A program made the position numbers and the translations under genes. DNA of 64,000 nucleotides from Sphingomonadales bacterium (GTDB taxonomy: Bacteria; Pseudomonadota; Alphaproteobacteria; Sphingomonadales; Sphingomonadaceae): assembly GCA_017302615.1 (NCBI GenBank), contig JAFLDB010000004.1, positions 124,001 through 188,000 on the forward strand, in the 5' to 3' direction. Under the pieces are notes generated by a model. It saw nothing but the letters and a program-made list of their open reading frames with translations, searched no databases and was not told the origin of the DNA. This document shows positions 8,377-18,245 of this stretch, piece by piece (the stretch's first letter is position 1; each line of letters begins with the position of its first letter).

Positions 8377-9888
8377 ATGGCGGCACCAATTACCGGATCG
8401 GCACAGGCAGGCGGCGGCGGCAAGACCGACGGCGGCACCACGATTGTCCTGCTGCTGGCCTTCGCAGTGTTCTTCATCCTGGGCGGGGTGACCAACATCA
8501 ACGACCTGCTGGTCGGCAAGTTCAAGCCGATGTTCCAGCTCAGCCATGCCGAGGCCAATCTGGTGCAGATGGCCTTCTTCATCGCCTATGCGCTGGTTTC
8601 GATTCCCGCCGGGATCGTGATGTCCAGGCTGGGCTATATCCGCACTTTCGTGCTCGGCTTCATGATGGTCGCAGCAGCGGCGCTGCTGTTCGTGCCGGCT
8701 TCGGCTTCGGCTTCCTACGGCGGGTTCCTGGCCGCGCTGTTCTTCATCGGCGCCGGGATCACCGTGCTGCAGGTGGCGATGAACCCTATCATCACCACGC
8801 TCGGTCCGCCTGAAACCGCGCACAGCCGGCTGACCTTTGCCCAGGCGTTCAATTCCATCGGCGTGTTCCTGATGGTCTATGGCGGGGCCACGGTGCTGCT
8901 GGGCGGGGAGACCCATTTCGATGCCGCCGGTGCCACGCCCGAAGCGATCAAGGCCTACCAGGTCGAACAAGGCGCCTCGATCGGCAACGCCTATTTCTGG
9001 CTGGCCGTGGTCATGCTGGGCATCGCCGCCGTGTTCTGGGCGTTCCGCCGCAGCCTGGACCATGCCAAGGCCGAAAAGGCCCAGGTGGCCGGCACGCTCG
9101 ATCTGCTGAAATCCAACCGCCGGGTCCAGCTCGGCGCGCTCGGCATCTTCACCTATGTCGGCGCGGAAGTGGCGATCGGCTCCAACCTGATCGCCTATCT
9201 CGGCGATCAGCGGACCATGGGGCTGGGACTGGAAGCGGCTGGCAAGCTGGTGGCCTATTACTGGCTGGGCGCGCTGATCGGTCGCCTCGCCGGGGGCTTC
9301 ATCCTGCGGACTTCGCTGGCGAAAATGCCGCTTGTCGTACTGTCCCTGCTTGGCGTTGGTACAGTTCTGGTGAACGCGATGTTGAACCCGTCTTGGGGTG
9401 CTTTCGGGGCAGTCTTCGGGCTATCGGCGGTCCTGTATGGCGTCTTCTTCATCCTGAACCGGCTCGAGAAGCATTTCGAGATTGCTCAAGGACAAGCAGT
9501 CCCTCCGGGGCGCATCCTCACGGTGTTCGCCGTCGGCGCGATCGGCCTTATCGCGCTGTCCGCTGTCAGCACCGGCGCGCTGGCTGGCTGGGCGCTGGTT
9601 GCGGTTGGCCTGTGCAATTCGCTGATGTTCCCGACCATCTTCAGCCTCGGCACCGAAGGGCTGGGCGAACAGACCCCGCAAGGGTCCGGCATCATGTGCA
9701 CCGCGATTGTCGGCGGGGCGATCATTCCGGTCGCTTTCGGGCTGGTTGCGGATTTCAGCCATGACCTGCGCTTTGCGCTGATCGTCCCGGCGGTCTGCTA
9801 TCTGTTCATCGCCGCCTTCGGCATCTGGGCAGTCAACAACCCCAGCAAGGCCAAGGGCGAAGGCAGCACCGGACCGGTGTTCGAATAG
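8377..9888 (+). CDS. FucP/glucose-galactose-type sugar MFS permease
   Basis: A 503-residue, about 12-TM major facilitator protein. The first helix and loop FAVFFILGGVTNINDLLVGKFKP, the FFIAYALVSIPAGIVMSRLGY segment and the VLQVAMNPIITTLGP helix are typical of the fucose/glucose-galactose:H+ symporter (FHS) group. It should import a hexose by proton symport across the inner membrane. The ATG at 8377 has a purine-rich GGGGAGAGTGAG just upstream. The central loop between the two six-helix halves is hydrophilic as expected. The upstream LacI-type operator suggests sugar-induced expression. The precise sugar is not predictable. Confidence 0.88.
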   Translation: MAAPITGSAQAGGGGKTDGGTTIVLLLAFAVFFILGGVTNINDLLVGKFKPMFQLSHAEANLVQMAFFIAYALVSIPAGIVMSRLGYIRTFVLGFMMVAAAALLFVPASASASYGGFLAALFFIGAGITVLQVAMNPIITTLGPPETAHSRLTFAQAFNSIGVFLMVYGGATVLLGGETHFDAAGATPEAIKAYQVEQGASIGNAYFWLAVVMLGIAAVFWAFRRSLDHAKAEKAQVAGTLDLLKSNRRVQLGALGIFTYVGAEVAIGSNLIAYLGDQRTMGLGLEAAGKLVAYYWLGALIGRLAGGFILRTSLAKMPLVVLSLLGVGTVLVNAMLNPSWGAFGAVFGLSAVLYGVFFILNRLEKHFEIAQGQAVPPGRILTVFAVGAIGLIALSAVSTGALAGWALVAVGLCNSLMFPTIFSLGTEGLGEQTPQGSGIMCTAIVGGAIIPVAFGLVADFSHDLRFALIVPAVCYLFIAAFGIWAVNNPSKAKGEGSTGPVFE

Positions 9889-9897
9889 GTCCAAGGG

Positions 9898-9921
9898 CCG
9901 GGCGGGTTCAGGCCCGCCCGG
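9898..9921. terminator. hairpin between sugar permease and algH-like gene
   Basis: CCGGGCGGG (9898-9906) and CCCGCCCGG (9913-9921) form a perfect 9-bp GC stem with a 6-nt loop. It sits between two convergent genes and covers the last codons of the YqgE gene. There is no T-run on either side, so termination strength is uncertain. Confidence 0.5.
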
Positions 9922-10468
9922 TCTGGCTGGCCAGCAGCGCCGGATCGATCCCGGCCGATTGCCAGCAGGCGCGCCAGCGCTCTTCGGCGGGAACGTCCCA
10001 CAGGATCGTGTCCTTGCCATCGACTGCGCCCCAGCCGTGACGGCGCAGTTCATCGTCAAGCTGGCCCGCCCCCCAGCCGGCATAGCCCAGCGCGACCAGA
10101 AAGCGGCTTGGTCCCCGCCCGGCGGCAATTGCCCGCAGCACTTCCAGCGAGCCCGACAAGGCGCACAGCCCCGCCGCGACGATGGTGCCGGGCGCGTGCC
10201 AATCGGGCGTATGCAGCACAAAGCCGCGCTGCTGTTCCACCGGCCCGCCATCCAGCACCGGCAGATCGGGCGCCGAGCCGGGATCGATCTCCAGATCCTC
10301 CAGCATTTCGTGCAGGCCCAGGTCGTCGCGTTCGCGGCCCAGGCCGATCCCCAGCGCGCCGCCGGCATCGTGGATGAACATGGCAATCGCCGCATGATCG
10401 AACCGGGGATCGCCCATTCCCGGCATGGCCAGCAGGAACTTTCCGGCAAGGCTGGACGATTCGCTCAT
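9908..10468 (-). CDS. YqgE/AlgH family protein
   Basis: A 186-residue protein with the DUF179 hallmarks: GKFLLAMPGMGDPRFDHAAI at the N-terminus, a central VLDGGPVEQQRGFVLH segment and the C-terminal LGYAGWGAGQLDDELRRHGW. The family's biochemical function is not settled; the name AlgH comes from a regulatory phenotype in Pseudomonas. I start at the ATG at 10468 (MSESSSLAGKF) because the conserved domain begins within ten residues of it. An upstream in-frame extension to 10516 would overlap purU. It follows purU on the same strand with a 19-bp gap, so co-transcription is likely. Confidence 0.92.
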   Translation of the reverse strand: MSESSSLAGKFLLAMPGMGDPRFDHAAIAMFIHDAGGALGIGLGRERDDLGLHEMLEDLEIDPGSAPDLPVLDGGPVEQQRGFVLHTPDWHAPGTIVAAGLCALSGSLEVLRAIAAGRGPSRFLVALGYAGWGAGQLDDELRRHGWGAVDGKDTILWDVPAEERWRACWQSAGIDPALLASQTGRA

Positions 10469-10487
10469 GGCGCGCAGCCTCGCCCGG

Positions 10488-11342
10488 TCAGCTGCGGAAC
10501 ACAACCGTCCGCGCACCGTTCAGCAGCACCCGGTCGTCCAGATGCAGCCGCACCGCCTCGGCCAGCACGCGCCGCTCGATGTCGCGGCCCTTGCGAACCA
10601 GATCATCCGGCCGGTCGGCATGGCTGATCGCCTCGACATCCTGATGGATGATCGGCCCTTCATCGAGATCGGCGGTAACGTAATGCGCGGTCGCACCGAT
10701 CATCTTCACTCCGCGGGCGTGGGCCTGGTGATAGGGCTTGGCCCCCTTGAACCCGGGCAGGAAGGAATGGTGGATATTGATGCAGCGCCCCTCCAGCCAG
10801 GCCGACATCTCGTCCGACAGGATCTGCATGTACCGCGCCAGCACCACCAGTTCGGCCCCGGCTTCCTCCACCAGCGCGCGGATCTGGGCTTCCTGCTGCG
10901 GCTTGGTGGCCGGCGTCACCGGCAGGTGGTGATAGGGCACGTCGTCCGGAAGCGTGGTGGAAATCGCCTCGCGCGGGTGGTTGCCGACAATGCCCACCAC
11001 GTCCATCGCCAGCTCGCCGATCTGGCGGCGATAGAGCAGGTCGGCCAGGCAGTGGTCGAACTTCGACACCAGCAACAGCACCTTGCGCGGCGCATCCTTC
11101 ACCCTCAGGTTCCAGCGCATCGCATATTCCCCGGCGATGGCGGCAAAGCCGGACCGCACGCCCGCCGCGCTGGCGGCCGGACAGGCGAATTCCACCCGCA
11201 TGAAGAACTGCCCGTCCTCCTGATCGTTGAATTGCTGAGCTTCCAGAATGTTGCCCCCGCAGGCGAACAGATAGCCGGTGACCCGGGCGGTAATCCCCGG
11301 GCGGTCGCGGCAGGACAGGGTCAGGATCAGGTCTTGGGTCAT
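10488..11342 (-). CDS. purU: formyltetrahydrofolate deformylase
   Basis: A 284-residue protein with an N-terminal ACT domain ([19 protein letters not shown]) and a C-terminal formyltransferase-fold hydrolase. The catalytic region shows [21 protein letters not shown] and [19 protein letters not shown], which carry the conserved His and Asp of PurU. The enzyme hydrolyses 10-formyl-THF to THF and formate, supplying formate and balancing one-carbon pools. The ACT domain normally senses methionine/glycine. The ATG at 11342 ([10 protein letters not shown]) matches family starts. It is followed by the yqgE-type gene. Confidence 0.93.
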   Translation of the reverse strand: MTQDLILTLSCRDRPGITARVTGYLFACGGNILEAQQFNDQEDGQFFMRVEFACPAASAAGVRSGFAAIAGEYAMRWNLRVKDAPRKVLLLVSKFDHCLADLLYRRQIGELAMDVVGIVGNHPREAISTTLPDDVPYHHLPVTPATKPQQEAQIRALVEEAGAELVVLARYMQILSDEMSAWLEGRCINIHHSFLPGFKGAKPYHQAHARGVKMIGATAHYVTADLDEGPIIHQDVEAISHADRPDDLVRKGRDIERRVLAEAVRLHLDDRVLLNGARTVVFRS

Positions 11343-11396
11343 GGCAGGGCGTCCGGCGAAATGGGCCGCCCTCATCCCCGCGATGAGCCGCGCTGG

Positions 11397-11421
11397 CAAG
11401 CCCTTCGTAGGAAAGGGCTTG
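11397..11421. repeat. 9-bp inverted repeat between purU and the GGCT-like gene
   Basis: CAAGCCCTT (11397-11405) and AAGGGCTTG (11413-11421) are perfect arms around a 7-nt loop. They lie in the 111-bp divergent intergenic region. It could be an operator for purU or an RNA hairpin in either 5' leader. No flanking T-run makes it a terminator. Confidence 0.4.
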
Positions 11422-11453
11422 GCCACGCAGCCCTGCACGGCCAAGCTGCGGCC

Positions 11454-11888
11454 ATGCGCTTCTTCTTTTACGGCACCCTGCTGGATGGCAGCGACAACCC
11501 GGTGGCCCAGGCCATCCACGCCCTGCTGGAACCGGAAGGCCCGGCCATGGCCAAGGGCAGCCTTCATGCCGTTCCCGATCCCGCCGGCTGGTTTCCGGCG
11601 CTACTGCCGGGCAATGGCCCGGTCCACGGCAAGACCTACCGCGCCCGCGCCGGATTTTCCGCGGCGGACCTGGCGCAGATGGATGCCTATGAAGACTATG
11701 ATCCCGCCGCGCCGGACGCGTCGCTTTATATCCGGGCGGAACTGGCGCTGGCCGGGGGCGGCATGGCCCAGGCCTATCTGTTCAACCGGCCGCTGCCGCC
11801 GGAATCGCAGCCGATCGCCCACGGCGATTTTCGCCGCTGGCTGGCCGAAACCGGCCAAGCCCAGTTTACCGGCCTGCGCGAGGCGTGA
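11454..11888 (+). CDS. gamma-glutamylcyclotransferase-like (AIG2/GGCT) protein
   Basis: A 144-residue protein beginning [16 protein letters not shown], the YGTL substrate-binding signature of the AIG2/GGCT fold. The catalytic-type acidic region follows in [10 protein letters not shown]. Such enzymes cyclise gamma-glutamyl amines or amino acids to 5-oxoproline, but many bacterial members are uncharacterised. I start at the ATG at 11454 because the fold's first strand begins there. It is a single gene between divergent purU and the ribosomal-protein promoter. Confidence 0.8.
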   Translation: MRFFFYGTLLDGSDNPVAQAIHALLEPEGPAMAKGSLHAVPDPAGWFPALLPGNGPVHGKTYRARAGFSAADLAQMDAYEDYDPAAPDASLYIRAELALAGGGMAQAYLFNRPLPPESQPIAHGDFRRWLAETGQAQFTGLREA

Positions 11889-11892
11889 ATCG

Positions 11893-11920
11893 CTTGCCTT
11901 TGCGGCCATTCCGCTATAGG
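11893..11920 (+). promoter_or_regulatory. probable promoter of rpmI-rplT
   Basis: CTTGCC (11893-11898) and CTATAG (11914-11919) resemble the alphaproteobacterial CTTGAC/CTATAT elements, with a short 15-bp spacer. A GC-rich discriminator (GGGGCGCGCGC) follows, as is usual for stringently controlled ribosomal promoters. Confidence 0.45.
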
Positions 11921-11936
11921 GGCGCGCGCTTCAACC

Positions 11937-12016
11937 GACACGGATGATTCACCCACCGGGGTGATTCTAACGATCGGCCTGGCCATCAAGGGCTGCCACG
12001 GCTGACCGGACGTGTC
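11937..12016 (+). promoter_or_regulatory. structured 5' leader of rpmI-rplT
   Basis: The long leader holds a local hairpin, GATTCACCC (11946-11954) with GGGTGATTC (11959-11967), one mismatch. A possible closing helix joins GACACG (11937-11942) and CGTGTC (12011-12016). rpmI-rplT leaders in other bacteria bind L20 for autoregulation. That role is an inference here. No infC gene precedes rpmI in this window. Confidence 0.35.
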
Positions 12017-12034
12017 CCTGAAAAGGAGACGAAA

Positions 12035-12238
12035 ATGCCCAAGCTCAAGACCAAGAGCGGTGTGAAGAAGCGCTTCAAGATCACCGCCACCGGCAAGGTG
12101 AAGCACGGCGTCGCCGGCAAGCGCCACCGCCTGATCAGCCACAACGGCAAGTACATCCGCCAGAATCGCGGCACCGACGTCATTTCCGACGCCGATGCCA
12201 AGACGATCAAGAAGTGGGCGCCCTACGGGCTCAACTGA
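12035..12238 (+). CDS. rpmI: 50S ribosomal protein L35
   Basis: A 67-residue basic protein, [20 protein letters not shown], with the later [17 protein letters not shown] region, matching bL35 in length and sequence. It is part of the large subunit. AAAAGGAGACGAAA before the ATG is a strong ribosome-binding site. rplT follows after 13 bp. The usual upstream partner infC is absent, a common arrangement in this order of bacteria. Confidence 0.97.
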   Translation: MPKLKTKSGVKKRFKITATGKVKHGVAGKRHRLISHNGKYIRQNRGTDVISDADAKTIKKWAPYGLN

Positions 12239-12251
12239 GGAGTACTGAAAG

Positions 12252-12611
12252 ATGAGCCGTATCAAGCGTGGTGTAACCACCCGAGCCAAGCACAAGCGGA
12301 TTCTGGACCAGGCCAAGGGCTATCGCGGTCGCCGCAAGAACACCATTCGCGTTGCGCGTCAGGCGGTCGAAAAGGCCGGCCAGTATGCCTATCGCGACCG
12401 CAAGGTTAAGAAGCGGACCTTCCGCGCCCTGTGGATCCAGCGCATCAACGCCGCTGTCCGCGCCGAAGGCCTGTCCTATTCGCAGTTCATCCACGGCGCC
12501 AAGCTGGCCGGCATTGAGCTGGACCGCAAGGCGATGGCCGATCTGGCGATGAACGAAGGCGGCGTCTTCGCAGCCGTGATCGCCAAGGCCAAGGCTGCCC
12601 TGCCGGCCTGA
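12252..12611 (+). CDS. rplT: 50S ribosomal protein L20
   Basis: A 119-residue protein with the bL20 signature [39 protein letters not shown] and [20 protein letters not shown]. It is needed for early assembly of the 50S subunit and may repress its own operon. It is the second gene of rpmI-rplT and is followed by a strong intrinsic terminator, which separates it from the AraC-type genes and pheST. Confidence 0.98.
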   Translation: MSRIKRGVTTRAKHKRILDQAKGYRGRRKNTIRVARQAVEKAGQYAYRDRKVKKRTFRALWIQRINAAVRAEGLSYSQFIHGAKLAGIELDRKAMADLAMNEGGVFAAVIAKAKAALPA

Positions 12612-12638
12612 GCCGCGCAGCAGCGCAAGACAACGAAG

Positions 12639-12677
12639 GCGCGGGAAACGGCAGGTCCGTTTCCCGCGCTTTTCGTT
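12639..12677 (+). terminator. intrinsic terminator of rpmI-rplT
   Basis: GCGCGGGAAACGG (12639-12651) pairs perfectly with CCGTTTCCCGCGC (12657-12669), a 13-bp stem with a 5-nt loop. TTTTCGTTT follows. This is a textbook rho-independent terminator, 28 bp after the rplT stop. Confidence 0.9.
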
Positions 12678-12794
12678 TGCCTGCACCGCGCCGGGACTTG
12701 CCAAACCGCCAATTGTTAAGGCAACTTTACCTCAGCCAGAGCATTCCTTCTGGCCGGGGCAATTACCGATCATGATCAAGCAAGTGGCTCTGGC

Positions 12795-13685
12795 ATGACC
12801 AGACAGGGACTGAGCGATGCTGTCGGCACCCGGTTCTTCATGCCTTCGGCCGAGCTCACACCTTATATTTCAACCTATTACATGACCGACTTCGCGCTGC
12901 AGCCGGGGGAAACGGTCAGCGACTGGCTGCACCCCGAATGGGCCAATGTGCGCCTTTCGGACCGGGCAACCTGGCAGGCGCGGATCGGTAGCGGCGATCT
13001 TTCGCCCTTGCCGCGAATCATCGGCACCGGCCCGACCGGCCTCGCCACGCACTTTTCGGTGACCGGGCCGATGCGATCCTGGGGCATCGGGATCCTGCCG
13101 CTCGGCTGGCTGCGGCTGTTCGACACCCCCGCCGATCGCCTGGCCGATCAGACCCTGCCATGCGCGGCGGACACGCCCTTTGCCGATTTCGCCCCGCTGC
13201 TCGAACAGGTCTTTGCCGGTCCGGCCGATCCCGCCGCCGAAGCCGCGCGGATCGACGCGTTCCTGCTCGATCTGCTGGCGCGCCGCCCGCCGCATGAGGA
13301 TGAGGCCCGCATCCGCCAGGCCCACGCCGCGCTGCTGGACGAGACGGTCAGTTCGGTTGCCGATCTTGCCGACCGGCTCGGCATTTCCGCTCGCTCGCTT
13401 GAACGGTTGTCGCTGCGCGCCTTCGGCTTTTCGCCCAAGCTGCTGCTGCGGCGCCAGCGGTTCCTGCGCAGCCTTGCCCAGTTCATGCTTGATCCCTCGC
13501 TCAAATGGATCAGCACGCTGGATTGGCACTATGTCGATCAGGCCCATTTCGTGCGCGACTTCCAGCGCTTCATGACCATGCGGCCCAGCCAGTATGCCGC
13601 GCAAGATCACCCGGTGCTGCGTTCTGCCGCGCGGGCCCGCGCGGTGGCGACCGGGGTGGCAGTCCAGGCCCTGCATCAGCCCTGA
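12795..13685 (+). CDS. AraC-type helix-turn-helix protein, paralogue 1
   Basis: A 296-residue protein. The C-terminal about 100 residues form a two-HTH AraC/XylS domain: VADLADRLGISARSLERL is the first HTH and DQAHFVRDFQRFM the second. The N-terminal about 190 residues (YYMTDFALQPGE, DWLHPEWANVRL, GILPLGWLRLF) are shared with the next gene and resemble the N-terminal domain often called DUF6597-like in AraC proteins; I cannot name a ligand. There is no signal peptide or membrane segment. It is the first of two tandem paralogues lying between rplT and pheS. It is likely a transcription factor with unknown target. Confidence 0.85.
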   Translation: MTRQGLSDAVGTRFFMPSAELTPYISTYYMTDFALQPGETVSDWLHPEWANVRLSDRATWQARIGSGDLSPLPRIIGTGPTGLATHFSVTGPMRSWGIGILPLGWLRLFDTPADRLADQTLPCAADTPFADFAPLLEQVFAGPADPAAEAARIDAFLLDLLARRPPHEDEARIRQAHAALLDETVSSVADLADRLGISARSLERLSLRAFGFSPKLLLRRQRFLRSLAQFMLDPSLKWISTLDWHYVDQAHFVRDFQRFMTMRPSQYAAQDHPVLRSAARARAVATGVAVQALHQP

Positions 13686-13765
13686 CCGCCCAGCCCTGAC
13701 CGCAATGCCTTGCGCTGCCCCGCTGCTTGGGGCAGTCTGACCCTTCAGGGAGAAGGGTTCGTTCG

Positions 13766-14653
13766 GTGTCGCAAGCCAATGCCGTAACGGTGCGGTTCTA
13801 TCCGCCGCCAGAAGATCTGCGCGGCTGCTTCACCACGTTCTATGTGACCGAACTGGACCCCGGCGAAGACGGACTGCTGCACGATTGCCTGCATCCGGAA
13901 TGGGCGGGGATGCGCTTCTTCAATCCCAGGGGCCCCAGCGCCTGGATGGATGACGGCCAGCGCCATGACTGCCTGCTGTTCCAGGCCGCCGGACCGACTT
14001 CGCACCCGATCCACTTTGCCATGCCGAAGACGCGGATGTGGGGTTTCGGCTTTCTGCCGCTGGGCTGGGCGCGTTATGTCCGGCTGCCTGCCGCCGACTT
14101 TGCCGACAAGCTTTGCGATGGCCACGCCGATCCGCTCTGCGCCCCGTTCCGTCCTCTGGCCAACAGCCTGTTTGGACCGGAACCGGACGAAGCCGCCGAG
14201 CTAGAGCGGATCATCACCTTCTTCCGCGATTTCCGCGCCTATCCTCTGCCCGAAGAAAGACGCATCCTGGCAATCCATGCCGCGCTGGTCGATCCCGAGG
14301 TGGTGACAGTGGCCGATCTGGTCGGCCGGGTAGCGGCCAGCCAGCGCACGGTGGAGCGGCTGTGCCACCGCCATTTCGGCTTTTCGCCCAAGCTGCTGCT
14401 GCGCCGCCAGCGCTTCATGCGCAGCCTGGCGCAGTTCATGCTGGATCCCACGCTCAAGTGGATCGGGGCGATGGACTCCAACTATCACGATCAGGCCCAG
14501 TTCGTCCGCGACTTCCGGGAATTCATGGGCGTGTCCCCGCGTGAATATTCCAGTCGGCCGCACCCGGTGCTGGAACGCTTCCTGCACGAACGGCTGAAGG
14601 CCCACGGCGCGCCGGTGCAGACCCTGGACAAGCCGACCCCGGCCCCGGCCTGA
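13766..14653 (+). CDS. AraC-type helix-turn-helix protein, paralogue 2
   Basis: A 295-residue paralogue of the preceding gene. Shared blocks include LHPEWAGMRFF, GFGFLPLGWARY and the HTH region FGFSPKLLLRRQRF with DQAQFVRDFREFM. Within the HTH a 29-nt stretch (13422-13450 versus 14375-14403) is identical in both genes. I start at the GTG at 13766 because AGGGAGAAGG lies 10-20 nt upstream and the length then matches paralogue 1; the ATG at 13727 would place that ribosome-binding site inside the gene. Likely a DNA-binding regulator of unknown target, formed by tandem duplication. Confidence 0.83.
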   Translation: MSQANAVTVRFYPPPEDLRGCFTTFYVTELDPGEDGLLHDCLHPEWAGMRFFNPRGPSAWMDDGQRHDCLLFQAAGPTSHPIHFAMPKTRMWGFGFLPLGWARYVRLPAADFADKLCDGHADPLCAPFRPLANSLFGPEPDEAAELERIITFFRDFRAYPLPEERRILAIHAALVDPEVVTVADLVGRVAASQRTVERLCHRHFGFSPKLLLRRQRFMRSLAQFMLDPTLKWIGAMDSNYHDQAQFVRDFREFMGVSPREYSSRPHPVLERFLHERLKAHGAPVQTLDKPTPAPA

Positions 14654-14674
14654 GCCTCCCGGTACATTGCCCTT

Positions 14675-14702
14675 TTGACTCCGGCCAAGCCTTGGCTAAA
14701 GG
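14675..14702 (+). promoter_or_regulatory. probable pheST promoter
   Basis: TTGACT (14675-14680), a 16-bp spacer and TAAAGG (14697-14702) form a good sigma-70-type promoter. It would initiate about 35 bp before the chosen pheS start. Its presence argues against reading pheS from the TTG at 14675. It makes pheST independent of the AraC-type genes. Confidence 0.5.
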
Positions 14703-14740
14703 CCGGGTTCGTTTCGGATCAACAGGTGGAATTTCGACAA

Positions 14741-15853
14741 GTGGACCATGCCGCAACCCGTGAAGAGGCGCTGGCGCGTATTGCCGCCGCGCAGGATTTG
14801 GGCGCGCTTGAAGGCTTGCGGGTCGAATTTCTCGGCAAGCAGGGCTCGATCTCGGGCCTGCTGAAGACGCTGGGTGCGATGTCGCCGGACGAACGACAGG
14901 TCGCCGGGCCGCAGATCCACGCCCTGCGCGAAGCTGTCACCGAGGCGCTGGGCGCTCGCAAGGCCGCGCTAGAAAGCGCCGCGCTGGAGGCCCAGCTCGC
15001 CAGCGAGACGATCGACCTTTCCCTGCCCGCGCCCGAAGCGCCGCGCGGCACGATCCACCCGGTCAGCCAGGTCATGGATGAACTGGCCGAGATTTTCGCC
15101 GACATGGGCTTTGCCGTCGCCACCGGTCCGGAGATCGAGGACGATTGGCACAATTTCACCGCGCTCAACATTCCTGAAAGCCACCCGGCCCGGGCGATGC
15201 ACGACACGTTCTATTTCCCCGACAAGGACGGTCAGGGCCGGGACATGCTGCTGCGCACCCACACCAGCCCGGTGCAGATCCGCGCCATGTTGCAGCAGGG
15301 CGCGCCGATCCGGATCATCGCCCCGGGCCGGGTCTACCGCTCGGACAGCGATGCCACCCACACCCCGATGTTCCACCAGGTCGAAGGGCTGGTGATCGAC
15401 AAGGGCATCACCCTGGGCCACCTCAAGTGGACGCTGGAAACCTTCCTCAAGGCCTATTTCGAGCGCGAGGACATCGTCCTGCGGCTGCGCCCCAGCTACT
15501 TCCCCTTCACCGAACCGTCGGTCGAAGTGGACGTCGGCTTCGCGCTGGTCAGCGGCCCGGATGGAAAGAGCCGGCGCGTGCTGGGCGGCAGCGGGGACGA
15601 CCCCGGCCATGGCTGGATGGAGCTGCTTGGGAGCGGCATGGTCAACCGCAAGGTGATTGCCGCTGGCGGCCTTGATCCGGACGAGTGGCAGGGCTTTGCC
15701 TTCGGCGTCGGGGTCGACCGGCTAGCCATGCTGAAATACGGGATGGACGATCTGCGCGCCTTCTTCGATGGCGACGTGCGCTGGCTGGCGCACTACGGCT
15801 TCTCGCCGCTTGACGTCCCGACCCTTTCCGCCGGTGTGGGAGCACGCGCATGA
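14741..15853 (+). CDS. pheS: phenylalanine-tRNA ligase alpha subunit
   Basis: Class II aminoacyl-tRNA synthetase subunit. After the coiled-coil N-terminus come [20 protein letters not shown], the motif 2 region [22 protein letters not shown] and motif 3 [16 protein letters not shown]. With PheT it forms the alpha2-beta2 enzyme charging tRNA-Phe. The start is uncertain: GTG at 14741 (370 residues) is chosen because a promoter-like sequence covers the earlier TTG at 14675 and AGGTGGA stands about 10 nt upstream; GTG at 14726 is an alternative. The stop overlaps pheT by 4 nt. Confidence 0.95.
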   Translation: MDHAATREEALARIAAAQDLGALEGLRVEFLGKQGSISGLLKTLGAMSPDERQVAGPQIHALREAVTEALGARKAALESAALEAQLASETIDLSLPAPEAPRGTIHPVSQVMDELAEIFADMGFAVATGPEIEDDWHNFTALNIPESHPARAMHDTFYFPDKDGQGRDMLLRTHTSPVQIRAMLQQGAPIRIIAPGRVYRSDSDATHTPMFHQVEGLVIDKGITLGHLKWTLETFLKAYFEREDIVLRLRPSYFPFTEPSVEVDVGFALVSGPDGKSRRVLGGSGDDPGHGWMELLGSGMVNRKVIAAGGLDPDEWQGFAFGVGVDRLAMLKYGMDDLRAFFDGDVRWLAHYGFSPLDVPTLSAGVGARA

Positions 15854-18240
15854 AGTTCTCGCTGACCTGGCTCAAGGACCACCTCGATACCGAAGCGACG
15901 GTCGAGGAGATCGCTGCGAAGCTCAACGCCATCGGGCTGGAAGTGGAAGGGATCGAAAACCCGGCCGACCAGTTGACCGGCTTCACCATTGCCAAGGTGC
16001 TGACCGCCGAGCGCCATCCCAATGCCGACAAGCTGCAGGTCCTGACCGTCGATGCCGGGACCGGCGATCCGCTGCAGGTGGTCTGCGGCGCGCCCAATGC
16101 CCGCGCCGGGATGATCGGCGTGCTCGGCCTGCCCGGCGCGGTGGTACCCAACGGCGGGTTCGAGCTGAAGAAAAGCGCGATCCGCGGGGTCGAATCGAAC
16201 GGCATGATGTGCTCGGTCGCCGAACTGGCGCTGGGCGATGATCACGACGGGATCATCGAACTGCCCGCCGACGCGCCGGTCGGCACGCCTTTTGCCGAGT
16301 ATCACGGCGCCGATCCGGTGATCGACGTCGCCATCACCCCCAACCGGCCGGACTGCATGGGTGTCTACGGCATCGCCCGCGATCTGGCCGCGGCCGGGCT
16401 CGGCACGCTGCGGCCGGTCGCGGTGCAGCAGGTGCCGGGCTTCTTCCCCTGCCCCATGCCGATCCGCACCGACGATCCGGAAGGCTGCCCGGCGTTCTAT
16501 GGCCGGGTGATCCGCGGTGTGAAGAACGGTGCCAGCCCCAAGTGGCTGCAGGACCGCCTGACAAGCGCGGGCCAGCGGCCGATCTCGGCGCTGGTCGACA
16601 TTACCAACTACGTCATGCTGGCCTATGGCCGCCCGGCCCACGCCTATGACCTGGCCCAGCTTTCGGGCGCGATCTTCGCCCGCCGCGCGCAGGACGGCGA
16701 GACTGTCCTGGCGCTCAACGGCAAGGAATATACGCTCACGTCCGAAATGATCGTGATCGCGGACGACAAGGGCGTTCACGACATCGCCGGGATCATGGGC
16801 GGCGAACATTCCGGCTGCAGCGAGACGACCACCGACGTCCTGCTCGAAGTGGCCTATTTCGATCCGACCCGGATCGGCGATACCGGCCGCAAGCTCAACC
16901 TTACGTCCGATGCGCGCCAGCGGTTCGAGCGCGGGGTCGATCCGGCTTTCCTCGATGCGGGGCTGGCCCTGCTCACCGAACTGATCGTCGAGATCTGCGG
17001 CGGCGAGCCGAGCGAGATCATCCGCGCCGGCGAAGCGCCCAGCGGCACCAAGGTCGTCGCCTATGACCCGGCCCTGGCCGAACGGCTGGGCGGCGTGGCG
17101 ATTCCGGACGATCAGCAGCGCGCGATCCTGCGCGCGCTTGGTTTCGGCAGTGATGCCCGCTGGAACGTGATCGTGCCAAGCTGGCGCCCGGACGTTGATG
17201 GCGCGCCCGACATTGTCGAGGAAGTGGTCCGCATCCACGGGCTGGACAATATCGCCAGCGTGGCCCTGCCGCGCGCCGATGGCGTGGCCCGGCCGACCGC
17301 GACCCCGGCCCAGCAGCTGGAACGCCGCCTGCGCCGCGCCGCCGCCTCGCGCGGCAGCCATGAAGCGGTGACCTGGTCGTTCCTGCCGGAAGCAGATGCC
17401 GCCGCCTTTTCAGAGGGCAACGGCGCGGTCTGGACCCTGGCCAACCCGATCAGCGAGGACATGAAGGCGATGCGCCCCTCGCTGCTCCCCGGCCTGCTGG
17501 CCGCGGTGCGCCGCAATGTCGATCGCGGCGCTTCGGGCCTGCGGCTGTTCGAACTGGGCCGCCGTTACTTACGTGGGACAAGCGGCCACAGCGACGAGCG
17601 CCTGACGCTGGGCATGGTGCTGGCCGGCGAGAAAGCCCCGCGCGGCTGGGCGACTGGCAAGGCGCAGGTCTTCGACGCGTTCGACGCCAAGGCCGAGGCC
17701 ATGGCCCTGCTGGCCGAAGCCGGCGCGCCGGTCGAGAACCTGCAGGTGCTTGGTGAGGCCGGGCCGCAGTTCCACCCCGGCCAGTCGGCCACGCTGCGGC
17801 TGGGTCCCAAGACCGTGCTGGCCCGCTTCGGCATGCTCCACCCGGCGCTGCTGAAGCAGTTTGACATCGGCGTGCCGGTGGCGGCGGTCGAGCTGTTCCT
17901 CGATGCCATTCCGGGCAAGAAGGCGGCAGGCTTTGCCCGCAACGCCTATGCCCCGCCCGCGCTTCAGGCAGTGACCCGCGACTTTGCCTTCCTGGTCGAT
18001 GCCGCGCTGCCCGCCGGCGATCTGGTCCGCGCGATCAAGGGCTGCGACAAGGCCAACATCGTCGCCGTGCGGCTGTTCGACGATTTCCGGGGCCAGGGCG
18101 TACCGGACGGGCAGAAGAGCCTTGCGGTGGAAGTCACCATGCAACCGGGCGAGAAGAGCTTTACCGAAGCCGAGCTCAAGGCGATTGCCGAGAAGGTGAC
18201 GGGTGCGGCGGCCAAGCTGGGCGCGGTGCTGCGGGGGTAA
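15850..18240 (+). CDS. pheT: phenylalanine-tRNA ligase beta subunit
   Basis: A 796-residue beta subunit of normal length. It has the N-terminal tRNA-binding EMAP-like domain ([34 protein letters not shown]), the B3/B4 editing region ([21 protein letters not shown]), the B5 domain and the C-terminal ferredoxin-like anticodon-binding domain ([32 protein letters not shown]). The ATG sits in an ATGA overlap with pheS, so the two are translationally coupled in the usual order. Confidence 0.97.
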   Translation: MKFSLTWLKDHLDTEATVEEIAAKLNAIGLEVEGIENPADQLTGFTIAKVLTAERHPNADKLQVLTVDAGTGDPLQVVCGAPNARAGMIGVLGLPGAVVPNGGFELKKSAIRGVESNGMMCSVAELALGDDHDGIIELPADAPVGTPFAEYHGADPVIDVAITPNRPDCMGVYGIARDLAAAGLGTLRPVAVQQVPGFFPCPMPIRTDDPEGCPAFYGRVIRGVKNGASPKWLQDRLTSAGQRPISALVDITNYVMLAYGRPAHAYDLAQLSGAIFARRAQDGETVLALNGKEYTLTSEMIVIADDKGVHDIAGIMGGEHSGCSETTTDVLLEVAYFDPTRIGDTGRKLNLTSDARQRFERGVDPAFLDAGLALLTELIVEICGGEPSEIIRAGEAPSGTKVVAYDPALAERLGGVAIPDDQQRAILRALGFGSDARWNVIVPSWRPDVDGAPDIVEEVVRIHGLDNIASVALPRADGVARPTATPAQQLERRLRRAAASRGSHEAVTWSFLPEADAAAFSEGNGAVWTLANPISEDMKAMRPSLLPGLLAAVRRNVDRGASGLRLFELGRRYLRGTSGHSDERLTLGMVLAGEKAPRGWATGKAQVFDAFDAKAEAMALLAEAGAPVENLQVLGEAGPQFHPGQSATLRLGPKTVLARFGMLHPALLKQFDIGVPVAAVELFLDAIPGKKAAGFARNAYAPPALQAVTRDFAFLVDAALPAGDLVRAIKGCDKANIVAVRLFDDFRGQGVPDGQKSLAVEVTMQPGEKSFTEAELKAIAEKVTGAAAKLGAVLRG

Positions 18241-18245
18241 GCACG

